Shown one piece after another: positions 20,707-33,588 of a stretch of DNA of 64,000 nt. A program made the translations under genes and the position numbers. The notes beneath the pieces were generated by a model. The model was not told where the DNA came from. It made no database searches and worked only from the letters and a program-made list of their open reading frames with translations. Positions within the stretch are counted from its first letter, which is position 1, and the number at the start of each line of letters is the position of its first letter. Source of the DNA: Rhodococcus sp. BP22 (lineage in GTDB: Bacteria; Actinomycetota; Actinomycetes; Mycobacteriales; Mycobacteriaceae); assembly GCF_014281965.1 (NCBI RefSeq), contig NZ_JACFTB010000001.1:124001-188000 (forward strand). Reading direction: 5' to 3'.

Positions 20707-22815
20707 TCATGCCTGCCCTGTCGAAGTTGCTTCCTGACGACTGCGTTCGCCCCCATCGAACGTGCCGCCACCGGGGACATCATCCCCCACCTCGACGCCG
20801 GGCGCGCCGGAAGCCGTTTCACCGCTGAGTGCCGTGAGCACAGCTTTGGCTGTCATCTCACCGATACCGGGCACCTCGATGATGTCGGCAACGGTCGCTT
20901 CTTTGAGTTTCGCGACCGAACCGAAGTGCCCCACGAGTGCGTTTCGCCGACTCTCCCCCAGTCCTTTGACCGAGTCGAGAGCTGATGCGGTCATGCGTCT
21001 GGATCGCTTACTGCGATGGAAAGTGATCGCGAACCGGTGCGCCTCGTCTCGCACGCGTTGCAGCAAATACAGAGATTCGCTGGTACGCGGCAGAATGACC
21101 GGGTCCACCTCGCCCGGCACCCACACTTCTTCGAGTCGCTTCGCCAAGCCGACGACAGCCACGTCGGTGATACCGAGCTCATCGAGAACCTCGGCCGCTG
21201 CTGCTACCTGGGGTGCGCCGCCGTCGACAACGAAAAGATTGGGAGGGTACGCAAACCGCCGCGGCCGCCCGGTCTGCGGGTCGAGCGCCGCCTCGGGCGC
21301 GAGATCTCCACCGGAACCAGCTCCGCTCGCATCGGAGCTGTGACGTAGGAACCTACGGCGCGTCACCTCCGCGATACTCGCCACGTCGTCGGAATGCCCA
21401 TCTCCGGCCGCTTCCTTGATGGAATAGTGCCGATAGTCGCTCTTGCGTGGAAGCCCGTCCTCGAACACCACCAACGACGCGACGACATCGGTCCCTTGCA
21501 CGTGGGAGATATCGATGCACTCGATACGAAGCGGTGCCGAATCCAGATCCAGTGCCTCCTGAATTCCTTGCAAGGCGGCAGATCGGGAGGTGAAATCGCC
21601 TGCACGCTTGAGTTTGTGTTGCTGCAGCGCTTCCTTTGCGTTGCGCTCCACCGTCTCGGCAAGGGCCTTCTTGTCCCCACGTTGGGGTACTCGAAGCGTC
21701 ACATTGGATCCGCGAAGCGAGCTGAGCCACAGCTGCACTTCGGCTGCGTTGGCGGGTAACACGGGTACGAGAACCTCACGCGGAACCGCGTTGGCACTGC
21801 CGTCGTCGTTCTGGCTGTCCCGGTTGCCCGGCACGTGTGACGACAGCGCTGCCTGCTCACCGTAGAACTGGGTGAGAAACTGCTCGACCAATGCCGGTAG
21901 GTCGGATTGATCGGCGGCCTGCTGCTCGATCACCTCGCCTGCCTTCTCGACGACCCAGCCTCGCTGGCCTCGCACACGCCCGCCGCGAACGTGAAATACC
22001 TGCACCGCGGCCTCGAGTGCATCGGTGGCGAAGGCGACGAGATCGGCATCGGTGCCGTCACCGAGCACGACCGCCTGCTTCTCGAGCGCGCGACGCAGTG
22101 CGCCGACGTCGTCGCGCAGTCGTGCAGCGGTTTCGAAGTCCAGATCATCCGACGCCGTCTGCATCTGCTTCTCGATCTGACGAACCAGTCTGTCGGTCTT
22201 ACCGGAGAGAAAGTCGCAGAAGTCTTCGACGATCGTGCGATGCTCGTCCGCCGATACACGACCCACGCACGGCGCCGAGCACTTGTCGATGTACCCGAGC
22301 AGGCAAGGTCGACCGATCTGCTTGTGCCTCTTGAACACTCCGGCTGAACAGGTACGTGCTGGAAATACCCGCAACAGCAGATCGAGGGTTTCCCGGATGG
22401 CCCAGGCATGGGCGTACGGACCGAAATACCGCACACCCTTGCGCCGTGGTCCCCGGTAGACGAACAGGCGTGGATACTCTTCGTTCATCGTGACCGCGAG
22501 CATCGGATAGCTCTTGTCGTCGCGATAGCGAACATTGAAGCGAGGATCGAATTCTTTGATCCAGTTGTATTCGAGCTGGAGTGCTTCGACCTCGGTCGTC
22601 ACGACGGTCCACTCGACCGAGGCCGCAGTGGTCACCATCTGTCGGGTGCGGGGATGAAGAGAGGCGACGTCGGCGAAATACGAGTTCAGGCGACTGCGGA
22701 GGCTTTTTGCTTTTCCGACATAGATGACGCGTCCATGCGGATCACGAAATTTGTACACACCGGGCTCGACCGGAATAGTTCCGGTTGCAGGGCGGTACGT
22801 AGCTGGATCGGACAC
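20707..22815 (-). CDS. uvrC: excinuclease ABC subunit C
   Basis: Makes both cuts around a lesion in nucleotide excision repair. The 702-residue protein has the N-terminal GIY-YIG nuclease ([20 protein letters not shown], residues 19-38), a cysteine cluster near residues 155-185 ([24 protein letters not shown]), a UvrB-interacting helix pair, the RNase H-like endonuclease ([20 protein letters not shown]) and a helix-hairpin-helix at the end ([16 protein letters not shown]). About 50 residues of charged tail follow. GTG 22815 precedes [12 protein letters not shown]. Confidence 0.97.
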   Translation of the reverse strand: MSDPATYRPATGTIPVEPGVYKFRDPHGRVIYVGKAKSLRSRLNSYFADVASLHPRTRQMVTTAASVEWTVVTTEVEALQLEYNWIKEFDPRFNVRYRDDKSYPMLAVTMNEEYPRLFVYRGPRRKGVRYFGPYAHAWAIRETLDLLLRVFPARTCSAGVFKRHKQIGRPCLLGYIDKCSAPCVGRVSADEHRTIVEDFCDFLSGKTDRLVRQIEKQMQTASDDLDFETAARLRDDVGALRRALEKQAVVLGDGTDADLVAFATDALEAAVQVFHVRGGRVRGQRGWVVEKAGEVIEQQAADQSDLPALVEQFLTQFYGEQAALSSHVPGNRDSQNDDGSANAVPREVLVPVLPANAAEVQLWLSSLRGSNVTLRVPQRGDKKALAETVERNAKEALQQHKLKRAGDFTSRSAALQGIQEALDLDSAPLRIECIDISHVQGTDVVASLVVFEDGLPRKSDYRHYSIKEAAGDGHSDDVASIAEVTRRRFLRHSSDASGAGSGGDLAPEAALDPQTGRPRRFAYPPNLFVVDGGAPQVAAAAEVLDELGITDVAVVGLAKRLEEVWVPGEVDPVILPRTSESLYLLQRVRDEAHRFAITFHRSKRSRRMTASALDSVKGLGESRRNALVGHFGSVAKLKEATVADIIEVPGIGEMTAKAVLTALSGETASGAPGVEVGDDVPGGGTFDGGERSRQEATSTGQA

Positions 22816-22866
22816 GTATCCCAGGCTAGTCGCAGCTACCGACGAACCAGGCCCAGCGCTGCTCGC

Positions 22867-25111
<2,245 letters not shown>

Positions 25112-25148
25112 GCATCCGAGGGTGCGGGTGCACCTTCGAGCGTACTTT

Positions 25149-25760
25149 CTAGGCGCCTACGGTCTGCAGCCGCTCCACATACTTGGCGATGACGTCCACT
25201 TCCAGATTGACAGGGGCGCCGACCTCAGCACTTCCCAACGTCGTCAAGTCGAGAGTGGTCGGGATCAACGAGATCTCGAACCAGTGCTCGCCGCTTTCGT
25301 ACTTGCCGAGCGCCGACACGGTCAACGACACGCCGTCGACTGTGATCGAGCCCTTTTCCACGACGTAACGAGCGACCGACGTAGGCATCGATACGCGCAC
25401 CACGGTCCAGTTCTCCGACGGCGAACGATGAACGACCGTTCCGGTCCCATCGACGTGCCCCTGTACCAGGTGCCCGCCGAGGCGCTTGCCCATCGCCATG
25501 GCACGTTCCAGGTTGACTCGGCTGCCCACCTCGAGCCGCTGCAACGACGACCTGTCGAGTGTCTCCTGCATGACATCAGCGGTGAATGCGCCTTCAGCCA
25601 GCACATCCACGACGGTCAGGCATACCCCGTTCACTGCGATGGAGTCGCCGTGACCTGCGTCCGAGGTCACGATCGGCCCCTTGACCGTGAAGCGGGCTGA
25701 GTCGACAAGGTCTTCCCTGCCGATGATCTCGCCGAGTTCCTCGACGATTCCGGTGAACAC
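25149..25760 (-). CDS. ribE: riboflavin synthase, alpha chain
   Basis: Dismutates two lumazines to riboflavin plus the pyrimidine precursor. The 203-residue protein is made of two similar halves, each a lumazine-binding barrel: [12 protein letters not shown] with [14 protein letters not shown], and the repeat [11 protein letters not shown] with [17 protein letters not shown] 25760 begins the conserved FTGIVEE and has GGAG nine bases before it. It is 73 bases from ribD; I see no FMN riboswitch in that gap. Also called ribC in some actinobacteria. Confidence 0.96.
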   Translation of the reverse strand: MFTGIVEELGEIIGREDLVDSARFTVKGPIVTSDAGHGDSIAVNGVCLTVVDVLAEGAFTADVMQETLDRSSLQRLEVGSRVNLERAMAMGKRLGGHLVQGHVDGTGTVVHRSPSENWTVVRVSMPTSVARYVVEKGSITVDGVSLTVSALGKYESGEHWFEISLIPTTLDLTTLGSAEVGAPVNLEVDVIAKYVERLQTVGA

Positions 25761-25833
25761 TTCGTACTCACTCCTGTCCGGTCGATCTCTATGTCGTTCC
25801 GCTACTACAGCGGACGATGCGTGCATATGCGGT

Positions 25834-26877
25834 TCAGGCGTGTCGGTTCGGAACGGCGCTGAGAAAGATGTCAGCTCCGATCGGCTGCACACTCTCGATA
25901 GAAAACCTCAAGGCGTCGGTGATTGTTCCGACACCTGCATTCTCCACCGCCGCCGCGCCGGATCCCAGCACGAGAGGAGCGATATAGGCCACGATCCTGT
26001 CGACCAGCCCCGCCGCCAGAAACGCGCCGGCCAGAGTCGGTCCACCTTCGATCAGTACATCGGTGTGCTCGGCCAGCGCATGCATTACCTCGGCCGGCTC
26101 GCGGCTCCGCACGAACACCGTCGGAGCGTCGGAGCTTCGGACCTGCGCTGTCGGGGATATCTCCCGGAGTCCCACGACGACTCGTGTGGGCTGATGTGGC
26201 GAGTCGCTGCCGTCGGGCAACCGAGCGGTCAGTCTCGGATCATCGGCTACTACCGTGCCGGTACCGACGACGATGGCGTCGAGTGTGGACCGTTGCTCGT
26301 GGACGTGGGCACGCGCTGCCGGCCCCGTGATCCACTGACTGGAGCCGTCGGCCGCAGCACTTCGGCCGTCCAGACTTGCGGCGTACTTCAAGGTCACATG
26401 TGGACGGCCGGTCCGCTGCTTGTGCAACCACGCACGCAGTGGCCCCTTGGCCACGGTCTCGGCACCTGTTCCGGACTCTACGAGCACGCCTGCTTCGATC
26501 AACGTCTGGGCGCCGCCCTGTGCCAACGGAGTGGGATCGGCAACGGCGAACACCACTTTGGCGATGCCGGCTTCGATGAGTGCCCTCGAGCACGGACCAG
26601 TTCTGCCAGTGTGATTGCACGGCTCCAACGTGACCACCGCAGTGCCCCCGCGCGCCTTCTCGCCTGCTTCCCGCAACGCCACGACCTCGGCATGTGGACC
26701 ACCCGGAGGTTGGGTCGACCCCATGCCGACGACCAAGCCGTCGACATCGAGAATGATCGCACCCACTGGTGGATTCGGGCTCGTTCGGCCTCTGGCTGCG
26801 TCGGCTTGGCCGACGGCCATACGCATCGCCTCGTCGATGGAGATGGAACCGCCACCAGCCATCCGGGCGACACTCAT
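25834..26877 (-). CDS. ribD: bifunctional diaminohydroxyphosphoribosylaminopyrimidine deaminase / 5-amino-6-(5-phosphoribosylamino)uracil reductase
   Basis: Carries out deamination then reduction in riboflavin synthesis. The 347-residue protein has the N-terminal zinc deaminase with [19 protein letters not shown] and the zinc cysteines in [13 protein letters not shown]. The reductase domain follows, starting with [24 protein letters not shown] and [15 protein letters not shown] 26877 overlaps the rpe stop by four bases. Mycobacterium tuberculosis has lprG and an efflux gene between ribD and ribE; they are absent here. Confidence 0.96.
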   Translation of the reverse strand: MSVARMAGGGSISIDEAMRMAVGQADAARGRTSPNPPVGAIILDVDGLVVGMGSTQPPGGPHAEVVALREAGEKARGGTAVVTLEPCNHTGRTGPCSRALIEAGIAKVVFAVADPTPLAQGGAQTLIEAGVLVESGTGAETVAKGPLRAWLHKQRTGRPHVTLKYAASLDGRSAAADGSSQWITGPAARAHVHEQRSTLDAIVVGTGTVVADDPRLTARLPDGSDSPHQPTRVVVGLREISPTAQVRSSDAPTVFVRSREPAEVMHALAEHTDVLIEGGPTLAGAFLAAGLVDRIVAYIAPLVLGSGAAAVENAGVGTITDALRFSIESVQPIGADIFLSAVPNRHA

Positions 26878-27554
26878 CCGTTCGACAGGTGTTTCGAGGC
26901 CCGGGCTGCTTGCGCACGTAGGCCACGGACCGCGCCTGCTGGATCCGAGGTGCCATAGACCGCCGAACCTGCCACGAAGCAGTCGATCCCGGCCGCCGCG
27001 GCCTGCTCGATCGTGTCGACGTTGATCCCTCCGTCGATTTCGACGATCAGCTTCAGCTCACCCGAATCGACGAGCGATCGGACGATACCGGCCTTGCTCA
27101 GCACCTCGGGCATGAACGACTGCCCACCGAATCCAGGCTCCACGCTCATGACGAGAAGCGTGTCGAACGAACGAAGGATCTCGAGGTACGGCTCGATGGG
27201 TGTACCGGGCTTGACGGCCAGGCCGGCTTTCCCACCCGCCGCACGAATGTCTTTGGCCACCGCGACCGGGTGGTCGGTTGCCTCGGCATGGAACGTGACG
27301 TTGTACGCGCCCGCCTCGGCGTACGACGGTGCCCAGCGAGCCGGATCCTCGATCATCAGGTGGCAGTCCAACGGAATGTCGGTGGCCTTCAACAACGACT
27401 GAACCACCGGCAGCCCCAATGTCAGATTGGGTACGAAATGGGCGTCCATGACATCGACGTGCAACCAGTCGGAGCCCTCGACTGCATCGGCTTCTTCACC
27501 CAAACGAGCAAAGTCGGCGGAAAGGATGGACGGTGCGATCATCGGAGCTGCCAC
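26874..27554 (-). CDS. rpe: ribulose-phosphate 3-epimerase
   Basis: Interconverts ribulose 5-phosphate and xylulose 5-phosphate. The 226-residue barrel has the substrate loop [15 protein letters not shown], the metal residues in [17 protein letters not shown] and [21 protein letters not shown], and the aspartate in [11 protein letters not shown] 27554 begins [11 protein letters not shown]. It overlaps ribD by four bases, placing supply of ribulose 5-phosphate, the RibBA substrate, with the riboflavin genes. Confidence 0.96.
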   Translation of the reverse strand: MAAPMIAPSILSADFARLGEEADAVEGSDWLHVDVMDAHFVPNLTLGLPVVQSLLKATDIPLDCHLMIEDPARWAPSYAEAGAYNVTFHAEATDHPVAVAKDIRAAGGKAGLAVKPGTPIEPYLEILRSFDTLLVMSVEPGFGGQSFMPEVLSKAGIVRSLVDSGELKLIVEIDGGINVDTIEQAAAAGIDCFVAGSAVYGTSDPAGAVRGLRAQAARASKHLSNG

Positions 27555-27564
27555 ACCACTGATC

Positions 27565-27948
27565 CTAGTCGGTATCGTCGTACTGCTTTCTCGCAGTCGG
27601 GGTTGCCTTGTCGCGCCACGCGGCGACGATCATCTCCCGCAGTTCGTCGCGGTCCAGAAGATCGAGATCGACGATGATGTAGCCGTACCCGTCATAGTGC
27701 GGGGTTGTATAGAACGCCGGACTCCCGCCGGAGAGAAGCGCTTGTTTCTCGTCCAGGCGGCACACCAGAAGCAGCCCACCTTCCGCCTCGGTGCGCAGCC
27801 TGGCGAACAGCTTTCCAGCAACCTTCAAGGCAGGAGTTCCGTACGACGTCGACAGCGCTACTTTCGGCAGCGTCTCTGCGAATTCGACAACGCTCGTCCA
27901 CGTGGTAGCGCCGTCTTCGGCGCGACCACCACCAGTACCGATGCGCAT
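27565..27948 (-). CDS. MmcQ/YjbR family protein
   Basis: A 127-residue soluble protein of the MmcQ/YjbR fold (double-wing type, often described as DNA-binding, function unproven). Visible family traits are [51 protein letters not shown] and the C-terminal [18 protein letters not shown] 27948 starts [12 protein letters not shown], with GGAGGAG about a dozen bases upstream; an earlier start at 27999 is possible. It lies between rsmB and rpe in the same direction with short gaps. Confidence 0.82.
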   Translation of the reverse strand: MRIGTGGGRAEDGATTWTSVVEFAETLPKVALSTSYGTPALKVAGKLFARLRTEAEGGLLLVCRLDEKQALLSGGSPAFYTTPHYDGYGYIIVDLDLLDRDELREMIVAAWRDKATPTARKQYDDTD

Positions 27949-28016
27949 GGTTCGTAAGTCTCCTCCGCTGATCCCAGCGGCGCTTGGACGAATGCGCACC
28001 GAACAGATCCGCCGAG

Positions 28017-29552
28017 TCAGAGAGGTTTACGCAGCGCGGCCATGAACATCGCGTCGGTACCGTGCCGGTGTGGCCAAAGCTGCACCGAGGGACCGTCGCC
28101 GATCAGAGGAACATCCGGAAGCAACTCCCGCGTGTCCAGTTGCTCGACGTTATGGCGTCGCACAGCATCGGCGACGACAGCGGTCGTTTCCGACAGATGC
28201 GGCGAACATGTGGAGTAGACGACGACGCCGCCCGGCCGCACGAGTGAGATCGCCGAAGCGAGAAGCTCCCTCTGCAGAGTGACCAGCGCCGCAACGTCCT
28301 TGGGTGAGCGACGCCACCGTGCTTCCGGACGGCGACGCAGCGCGCCGAGTCCGGTGCAGGGGGCATCGACGAGAACACGATCGAATCCGGGGTCGAGGCC
28401 GGATTCTCGGCCGTCGACGATGTGGACGGTGACAGGGAGTGATGCGGTGGTCTTTCGGACCAGTTCGGCGCGATGAGGAGTCGGTTCCACTGCGTCGACC
28501 CGTGCACCGTCGATTTCGGCGAGTGCACCGAGTAGCGCGGCCTTGCCTCCCGGCCCAGCGCACAGGTCGAGCCATCGACCGCCGTCCGGACCTTCGAGCG
28601 GCGCCAGCGTCAGCGCCCTGGCAACAAGCTGACTACCTTCGTCCTGGACTCCTGCCAGACCCTCGCGAACTGCGTCGAGCTTGCCTGGATCCCCGCCGTC
28701 GAGGTGCACCGCGTACGGCGAATAGGGACCTTCTTCACCACCGGTGACGAGAGCGAGCTCCTCCGCCGAGATTTCACCCGGACGCGCGACGAGATGCACG
28801 GCAGGACGCGCGTCGTCTGCGGCCAGAACGTCCGCGAGTTCACCGGCGTCGGCTCCGAGCGCATCGGCGAATGCTTGGGCGATCCACTTGGGATGTGCGT
28901 ATTCGAATGCCAAGTGTCCGACAGGATCCTGTTCTGCGGATGGACTCAGCTCCTCCACCCATTGCGCCTCGGTCTTCTCCGAAACTCGTCGCAGCACAGC
29001 ATTGACGAAGCCGGCTTTGCCGCTGCCGAACTCCGCTCGCGCGAAATCGACGGACGTGGCTACTGCAGCGTGCGGTGCAACTCTGGTGCGGAGTAGTTGA
29101 TACGCCCCGAGCCGCAGAATGTCGAGCAATCCCCCGTCGATATCGGCGATGGACCGGCCCGAGCCACTCTCGATGACGGCGTCGAGCAGCCCGCGGGCAC
29201 GGGACGCTCCGTAGGCGAGTTCGGTTGCCAGGGCTGCGTCTCGAGTATCGAGTTTGCGCTCGCGTAGCAGGCCAGGCAGGACCAAGTTTGCATAGGCATC
29301 GCGCTCTCGAACAGCTTTGAGAACGTCACGAGCCGCCAGACGGGCAGCGTCGATCGCACCGGCAGCGGCCGGGCCGTTTCCCCGAGGTGGCCGGTTGGTG
29401 CCCGTGCCGCGCGATGTCCCCTGCGGTCGTCGGGACGCGCCTTTGGTGCCGGACGACTCCGTAGATGTCGGCCGACGCTTCCCTGGACGGCCACCGTGTT
29501 CGTTTCGGCCGCCTCCCGCGTTGCCGCGACTGGACTTGTCTTCCGAACTCAT
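28017..29552 (-). CDS. rsmB: 16S rRNA (cytosine-5) methyltransferase, RsmB/Fmu family
   Basis: Methylates C967 of 16S rRNA by analogy with E. coli RsmB. The 511-residue protein has a disordered basic, glycine-rich head (residues 1-65), a NusB-like RNA-binding domain (about 70-210) and the SAM-dependent methyltransferase. This last shows [35 protein letters not shown] and the catalytic cysteine in [13 protein letters not shown]. The ATG at 29552 overlaps the fmt stop (ATGA), an arrangement common in actinobacteria. Confidence 0.95.
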   Translation of the reverse strand: MSSEDKSSRGNAGGGRNEHGGRPGKRRPTSTESSGTKGASRRPQGTSRGTGTNRPPRGNGPAAAGAIDAARLAARDVLKAVRERDAYANLVLPGLLRERKLDTRDAALATELAYGASRARGLLDAVIESGSGRSIADIDGGLLDILRLGAYQLLRTRVAPHAAVATSVDFARAEFGSGKAGFVNAVLRRVSEKTEAQWVEELSPSAEQDPVGHLAFEYAHPKWIAQAFADALGADAGELADVLAADDARPAVHLVARPGEISAEELALVTGGEEGPYSPYAVHLDGGDPGKLDAVREGLAGVQDEGSQLVARALTLAPLEGPDGGRWLDLCAGPGGKAALLGALAEIDGARVDAVEPTPHRAELVRKTTASLPVTVHIVDGRESGLDPGFDRVLVDAPCTGLGALRRRPEARWRRSPKDVAALVTLQRELLASAISLVRPGGVVVYSTCSPHLSETTAVVADAVRRHNVEQLDTRELLPDVPLIGDGPSVQLWPHRHGTDAMFMAALRKPL

Positions 29553-30472
29553 TGCGCCACTGCCGTTTCCGTAAGCCGGGCTCCACGAGCCCAGTCGAGT
29601 GCCTTCATCGGCTTCTTGCCCTGCGGCACTATGTCACCGAGGACGACGGCCGTGCTTGCCGTACCTACGTACACACCGTCCTTTCGTACAACGATGTGCC
29701 CAGGTTCCATTCTCTCGGTCGATACGGTCACCGGGAGGACCTTCATACGAATATCGCCAACCGTCGTCCATGCGCCGGGGTTGGGCGTGACTGCACGAAT
29801 CTGGCGGTCGACTGCTGCTGCAGAACGTGTCCAGTCGATGCGCGCAGCATCGACGGTCACCTTCTTGGCGTACGAGACGCCATCCACGCTTTGTGGGAGC
29901 GCGGACGCCTCCCCCGCATCGATGGCATCCAAGGTGGCTTCCAACAACTCGGCCCCGCTGATCGCCAGCCTGGAGAGCAGGTCGCCAGCAGTGTCCGAAG
30001 GCCGAACGACTTCGGTTACGACACCGAGTATCGGCCCCGTGTCCATGCCTTCCTCGAGCAGGAAGGTCGATGCACCTGTCACGTCGTCACCGGCGGCGAT
30101 AGCTGCCTGCACGGGTGCGGCGCCACGCCAGGCAGGTAACAGTGAGAAATGAAGGTTGATCCAACCGAACCGGGGAATGTTCAACACCGGCCGAGGCAGT
30201 AAGGCGCCATAGGCCACGACGGGGCAGACGTCGGGCTCCAATGCCGCCAATGCGTCGAGAAACTCAGGATCAGAGGGGTTCGTAGGCGTCAGGACAGGGA
30301 TGCCGTGTGAGTCGGCCAGCACACCGATCGGCGAGCGAACCTGCTTGCGTCCACGGCCCGCCGCTGCATCGGGTCGGGTGACTACCGCTATCACCTCGTG
30401 CTTGTCCGAAGCGATCAGACGTTCCAGCGAAGGAACCGCCGGTTCAGGCGTCCCTGCAAACACAACACGCAC
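29549..30472 (-). CDS. fmt: methionyl-tRNA formyltransferase
   Basis: Formylates initiator Met-tRNA using 10-formyl-tetrahydrofolate. The 307-residue protein begins [20 protein letters not shown] and has the catalytic asparagine-histidine region [19 protein letters not shown] followed by a C-terminal tRNA-binding domain. GTG 30472 was chosen because GGGAG precedes it at seven bases; eight further codons upstream lack such a site. A TAGAAT at 30531-30536 (minus strand) is a plausible -10. No def gene adjoins it here. Confidence 0.96.
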   Translation of the reverse strand: MRVVFAGTPEPAVPSLERLIASDKHEVIAVVTRPDAAAGRGRKQVRSPIGVLADSHGIPVLTPTNPSDPEFLDALAALEPDVCPVVAYGALLPRPVLNIPRFGWINLHFSLLPAWRGAAPVQAAIAAGDDVTGASTFLLEEGMDTGPILGVVTEVVRPSDTAGDLLSRLAISGAELLEATLDAIDAGEASALPQSVDGVSYAKKVTVDAARIDWTRSAAAVDRQIRAVTPNPGAWTTVGDIRMKVLPVTVSTERMEPGHIVVRKDGVYVGTASTAVVLGDIVPQGKKPMKALDWARGARLTETAVAQ

Positions 30473-30884
30473 CAGTGGGCTCCCACGAATAGGCAATACG
30501 ACTCTTACGACGAACTCCCTATTCTAGGGACCATCTGCTCACTTCCCGACAAACCGCCGCTCCTGCGCCGGTCGGTCTTGCATCGTTATCGCGCGGGACA
30601 TCATGTACTCGGCACTATTCGGCCGAGAAAACAACTCGCCCGCGATCACCCGCTAGCCTGGTCGGGTACGCGAGCGTCGACTCGACCATCTCGATGTCGC
30701 GCTGGTCTCACGCGCAGTCACAGCGCGCCGGACCGAGGAACCCGACGAACCTGAAACGCGGATCAACAAGCCCAGTCGGGCCTGGCATATTCGAGCCAGC
30801 CGACAAGATCAACACACGATAAGCACCCAGCCGATGCACACCACCGCCTCGGCCGATAAATTTTCGCGTACGAGAGGAGGGAGC
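30473..30884. promoter_or_regulatory. divergent control region between fmt and the GGDEF gene, no gene
   Basis: Over 400 bases without a convincing gene. For fmt (-) a -10 TAGAAT lies at 30531-30536, inside a small palindrome (30527-30539, 5-bp arms). For the GGDEF gene (+) TAGCCT at 30654-30659 and CATATT near 30787 are weak -10 candidates. The + gene's Shine-Dalgarno GAGGAGGGAG sits at the right end. Confidence 0.4.
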
Positions 30885-32720
30885 TTGGCCATCACCAGCC
30901 CCTCGGCCTCTGCAGGGTCCGAATACTCGATGCTTCGACGAACAGCGGCCTCCCTCGGTGTCGTTGCCGTCGTAGTCGCCATCGTCTCGCCCGGAATTCT
31001 GCCGAAAGAGCTCTCCGTCGTGCTGGATGATCTCGCGCAGCTGATCTGCGGAGTCGCAGCAGCTTCGATCTGTTGGTACACGGCCAGACATCGCACCGGA
31101 GCCGAGCGAAGGTGGCGGGTTCTGATGGCTGCGGGTATGGCCTGCTGGTCGGCAGGGATTCTGACGTGGGCGCTGTACCGTTCAGTTCTTCACACCGCAT
31201 TGCCGTCGCCGTCGTATGCAGACATCGGATTCTTTCTGCTTCCAATTTTCTCTGTCGCAGCACTCCTCGCGGTCGTCGGACAGTCGCCACGCCGCGCCGC
31301 GGTCGGCTCCACTCATGCTTGGATCACCTCGGTTCTCGACGGGATGGTGATCGTCGGCTCACTGTTCGTACTGTCATGGTCCACCGCGTTGGGACACGTC
31401 GTACGATCCGAGGAAACGAATTCCTTGCGATTCCTCGTCGCATTGATGTACCCGATCACCGACCTCGTACTTGTCATCATGGTCGGTCTACTCGCTGTGG
31501 TCGCCGACGTTCCTCGCCGCTACCGCGCACAACTGTCTCTACTCGGCGCCGGACTCGTGTGCGTGGCCATCTCGGACAGTCTGTACGCGTATCTCGTTGC
31601 CGTCGGTGCCGAAGAAATGCCGTTGGTCGCCGACGCAGGCTTCATCGCGGGACCCGTTCTGGTTGCTCTCGCCGCGTCCGTACCGAACGGTCGACCCGCC
31701 GACAATGTCGGTCGGATCGAACATTCGAATTGGGCACCGAATACACAGTCCACGTCACCCCGACTGTCGCCTGATTCCCCCCGGTCTTCGTTCGTTTCGT
31801 TGGCCAGTGATCGAACGCAACTGTTGCTGCCCTACGCATTGATAGTGCTGATCGGCACGTTCCTCGGCGTGCAATGGGCGGCCCACGGTTCCATCGATAC
31901 CGTGGTGCTCGCACTGTTCTTCGCCGTGGTGGTGCTCTCGCTGGCCCGTCAGGTAATGACGTTGCTGCAAAACGACACCCTCCTCCGACGATTGTCCGAA
32001 GCGCAGGCGGAGCTCAGCTTCCGAGCACATCACGACGGATTGACCGGCCTGCTCAACCGATCCGCATTCGACGAGCACCTGAGCGCAGCGATCGACCTCC
32101 ACAACTCGAGCGGACGACTTGGTGTCTTGCTCTTGATCGACTTGGACAACTTCAAGGCCATCAACGATCGCCTCGGCCACAGTGCGGGTGACCGCTTGCT
32201 CGAGATTCTCTCGAATCGGTTGGCGGACACTGTCGACGGCGGCGAACACGGTGGCGCCGTCGCCCGATTCGGGGGCGACGAATTCACCGTCCTGATCCCC
32301 GCGGGTATCGACGCCGGTTGCCGGGCCGCGATAAAGATTGTCGACGCACTTCGCAAGCCGCAAGAAATCGAGGGCCACAGGGTGTCGATCGGCGCCAGCG
32401 TGGGGGTGGTCGAATTGAACGTTTTCGACGGCGACGTGACGGCAGGTGCCGTAGTTCGGAGTGCGGATCGGGCCATGTACGAGGCGAAGAAGAGCGGTAA
32501 GGCAGGGGTCTTTACCTACGATTGCGATGGCGCTCTGCGGATGGTCTACAACCTGAACGATATGGCTGCGGCGTTCGACTGGTGGCCGAATCACCGCAGC
32601 CCTGACATCCAGCGGATTCCGATCGGTTCAGGTGATCAGGCAAACCTGGGGAGCAGTCCGAATATCGTTGCGGGTGAACCCGACCCGGCTCGGTTGATCG
32701 GGCCCCCGACCAAAACATAG
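30885..32720 (+). CDS. multipass membrane GGDEF-domain protein, probable diguanylate cyclase
   Basis: Probably makes cyclic di-GMP from GTP in response to a membrane signal. About ten hydrophobic segments fill residues 25-360 in two blocks, split by a 45-residue polar linker. A short coiled-coil-like stretch (LLRRLSEAQAELSFRAHHD) leads into a complete GGDEF domain with DGLTGLLNR, LIDLDNFKAINDRLGHSAGD and the intact ARFGGDEF (GGDEF at residues 463-467). No RxxD inhibitory site lies five residues before it. A 60-residue proline-rich tail follows. TTG 30885 is preferred for its GAGGAGGGAG site; ATG 30834 adds 17 residues without one. The last 85 bases overlap the convergent cyclase-family gene. 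Confidence 0.88.
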   Translation: MAITSPSASAGSEYSMLRRTAASLGVVAVVVAIVSPGILPKELSVVLDDLAQLICGVAAASICWYTARHRTGAERRWRVLMAAGMACWSAGILTWALYRSVLHTALPSPSYADIGFFLLPIFSVAALLAVVGQSPRRAAVGSTHAWITSVLDGMVIVGSLFVLSWSTALGHVVRSEETNSLRFLVALMYPITDLVLVIMVGLLAVVADVPRRYRAQLSLLGAGLVCVAISDSLYAYLVAVGAEEMPLVADAGFIAGPVLVALAASVPNGRPADNVGRIEHSNWAPNTQSTSPRLSPDSPRSSFVSLASDRTQLLLPYALIVLIGTFLGVQWAAHGSIDTVVLALFFAVVVLSLARQVMTLLQNDTLLRRLSEAQAELSFRAHHDGLTGLLNRSAFDEHLSAAIDLHNSSGRLGVLLLIDLDNFKAINDRLGHSAGDRLLEILSNRLADTVDGGEHGGAVARFGGDEFTVLIPAGIDAGCRAAIKIVDALRKPQEIEGHRVSIGASVGVVELNVFDGDVTAGAVVRSADRAMYEAKKSGKAGVFTYDCDGALRMVYNLNDMAAAFDWWPNHRSPDIQRIPIGSGDQANLGSSPNIVAGEPDPARLIGPPTKT

Positions 32721-33487
32721 GCCCCGGTGGTCGGCAACGAACCCAGGTTGGTGAGATTTTCCAAACTGATTCTGCGCCGGTCGTACAGTTTGACCGACAC
32801 CGGATAGGTCTCGTCGTTGCCGAGATCGGGACCGAACGTATCGGTTCCCAACGCTCCTCGATCAGCAAGTCGGCCCGTATCGATGAGCCATTGTGCCGCG
32901 TCCGCAGAGAAACCGGGCTGGTGGCTCACGCCCTGCGCATCGGCATTGGCGTACGTATCCGAGCCCCACCGCTCATCCCACCCCGTCCACAACAGGACTG
33001 CTGCGCCCGACGGGATACGGCCGTTGACCGTCTCCCATTCCTGCAGGTCTGCGACTGTGACTGCGTAATCTGCGTTCGCGGCCGACTTCTCACGAATATC
33101 TATCTTCACTGCAGGCAGGAACAGATCTTCCGGCGCGAGCTGGTCGGCGGTGAGCCCGCCCTCCTGGAAGTGCGCCGGTGCGCCCCAGTGTGAACCCGTG
33201 TGCTCGCCTTCTCTGACATTCTGAATGTAGAAGCCGTCTTCGGCTACGGTCGCGGCAGTCTCCAGAACGAACTCGGGATCGCCCGGGAATATCGGTGTCG
33301 TAGCCGGGTCGTTGACGTGGGAAAGCGAGACGATCTTCAGCAAGCGATCCAGTGGGATCCCGATCCCAGGAAAATCTGCCGAACCCGTTCCCGGCGCCGC
33401 CTGCGCAAGCGTGGGACCCGCCAAACGTGCGCCCGCAACTACTGCCAAACCTGTTGCCACGCGTCGAATCAGCTGTCGTCTTTTCAT
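32636..33487 (-). CDS. exported cyclase-family protein (kynurenine formamidase-like fold)
   Basis: A 283-residue protein with a Tat-like signal (MKRRQLIRRVATGLAVVAGA, cleavage probably after AQAA near residue 31), then a cyclase/KynB-type domain: SLSHVNDPATTPIFPGDP, and EHTGSHWGAPAHF at residues 95-107. In the family the motif is usually HxGTHxDxPxH; the histidines 96, 100 and 106 are present, but the aspartate is glycine here (Gly102). Whether it still binds metal is open. The substrate is unknown; family members hydrolyse cyclic amides or formamides. Its 3' end overlaps the GGDEF gene by 85 bases; priA lies 101 bases upstream in the same direction. Confidence 0.85.
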   Translation of the reverse strand: MKRRQLIRRVATGLAVVAGARLAGPTLAQAAPGTGSADFPGIGIPLDRLLKIVSLSHVNDPATTPIFPGDPEFVLETAATVAEDGFYIQNVREGEHTGSHWGAPAHFQEGGLTADQLAPEDLFLPAVKIDIREKSAANADYAVTVADLQEWETVNGRIPSGAAVLLWTGWDERWGSDTYANADAQGVSHQPGFSADAAQWLIDTGRLADRGALGTDTFGPDLGNDETYPVSVKLYDRRRISLENLTNLGSLPTTGAYVLVGGPINRAGSGSPATIFGLLPRFA

Positions 33488-33588
33488 CGAATGAACCTTC
33501 GCTTCTCCCAGGGCCCGAACAGCACCCTTGCTCAGTGTCTAGAGAAACAGACTCTATGCCCTCGAAGTCGCACTCCCGCACCAACTAC

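Noticed and set aside
25761..25833. FMN riboswitch before ribE
   Set aside because: The gap is only 73 bases, too short for an RFN element, and none of its conserved segments is seen.
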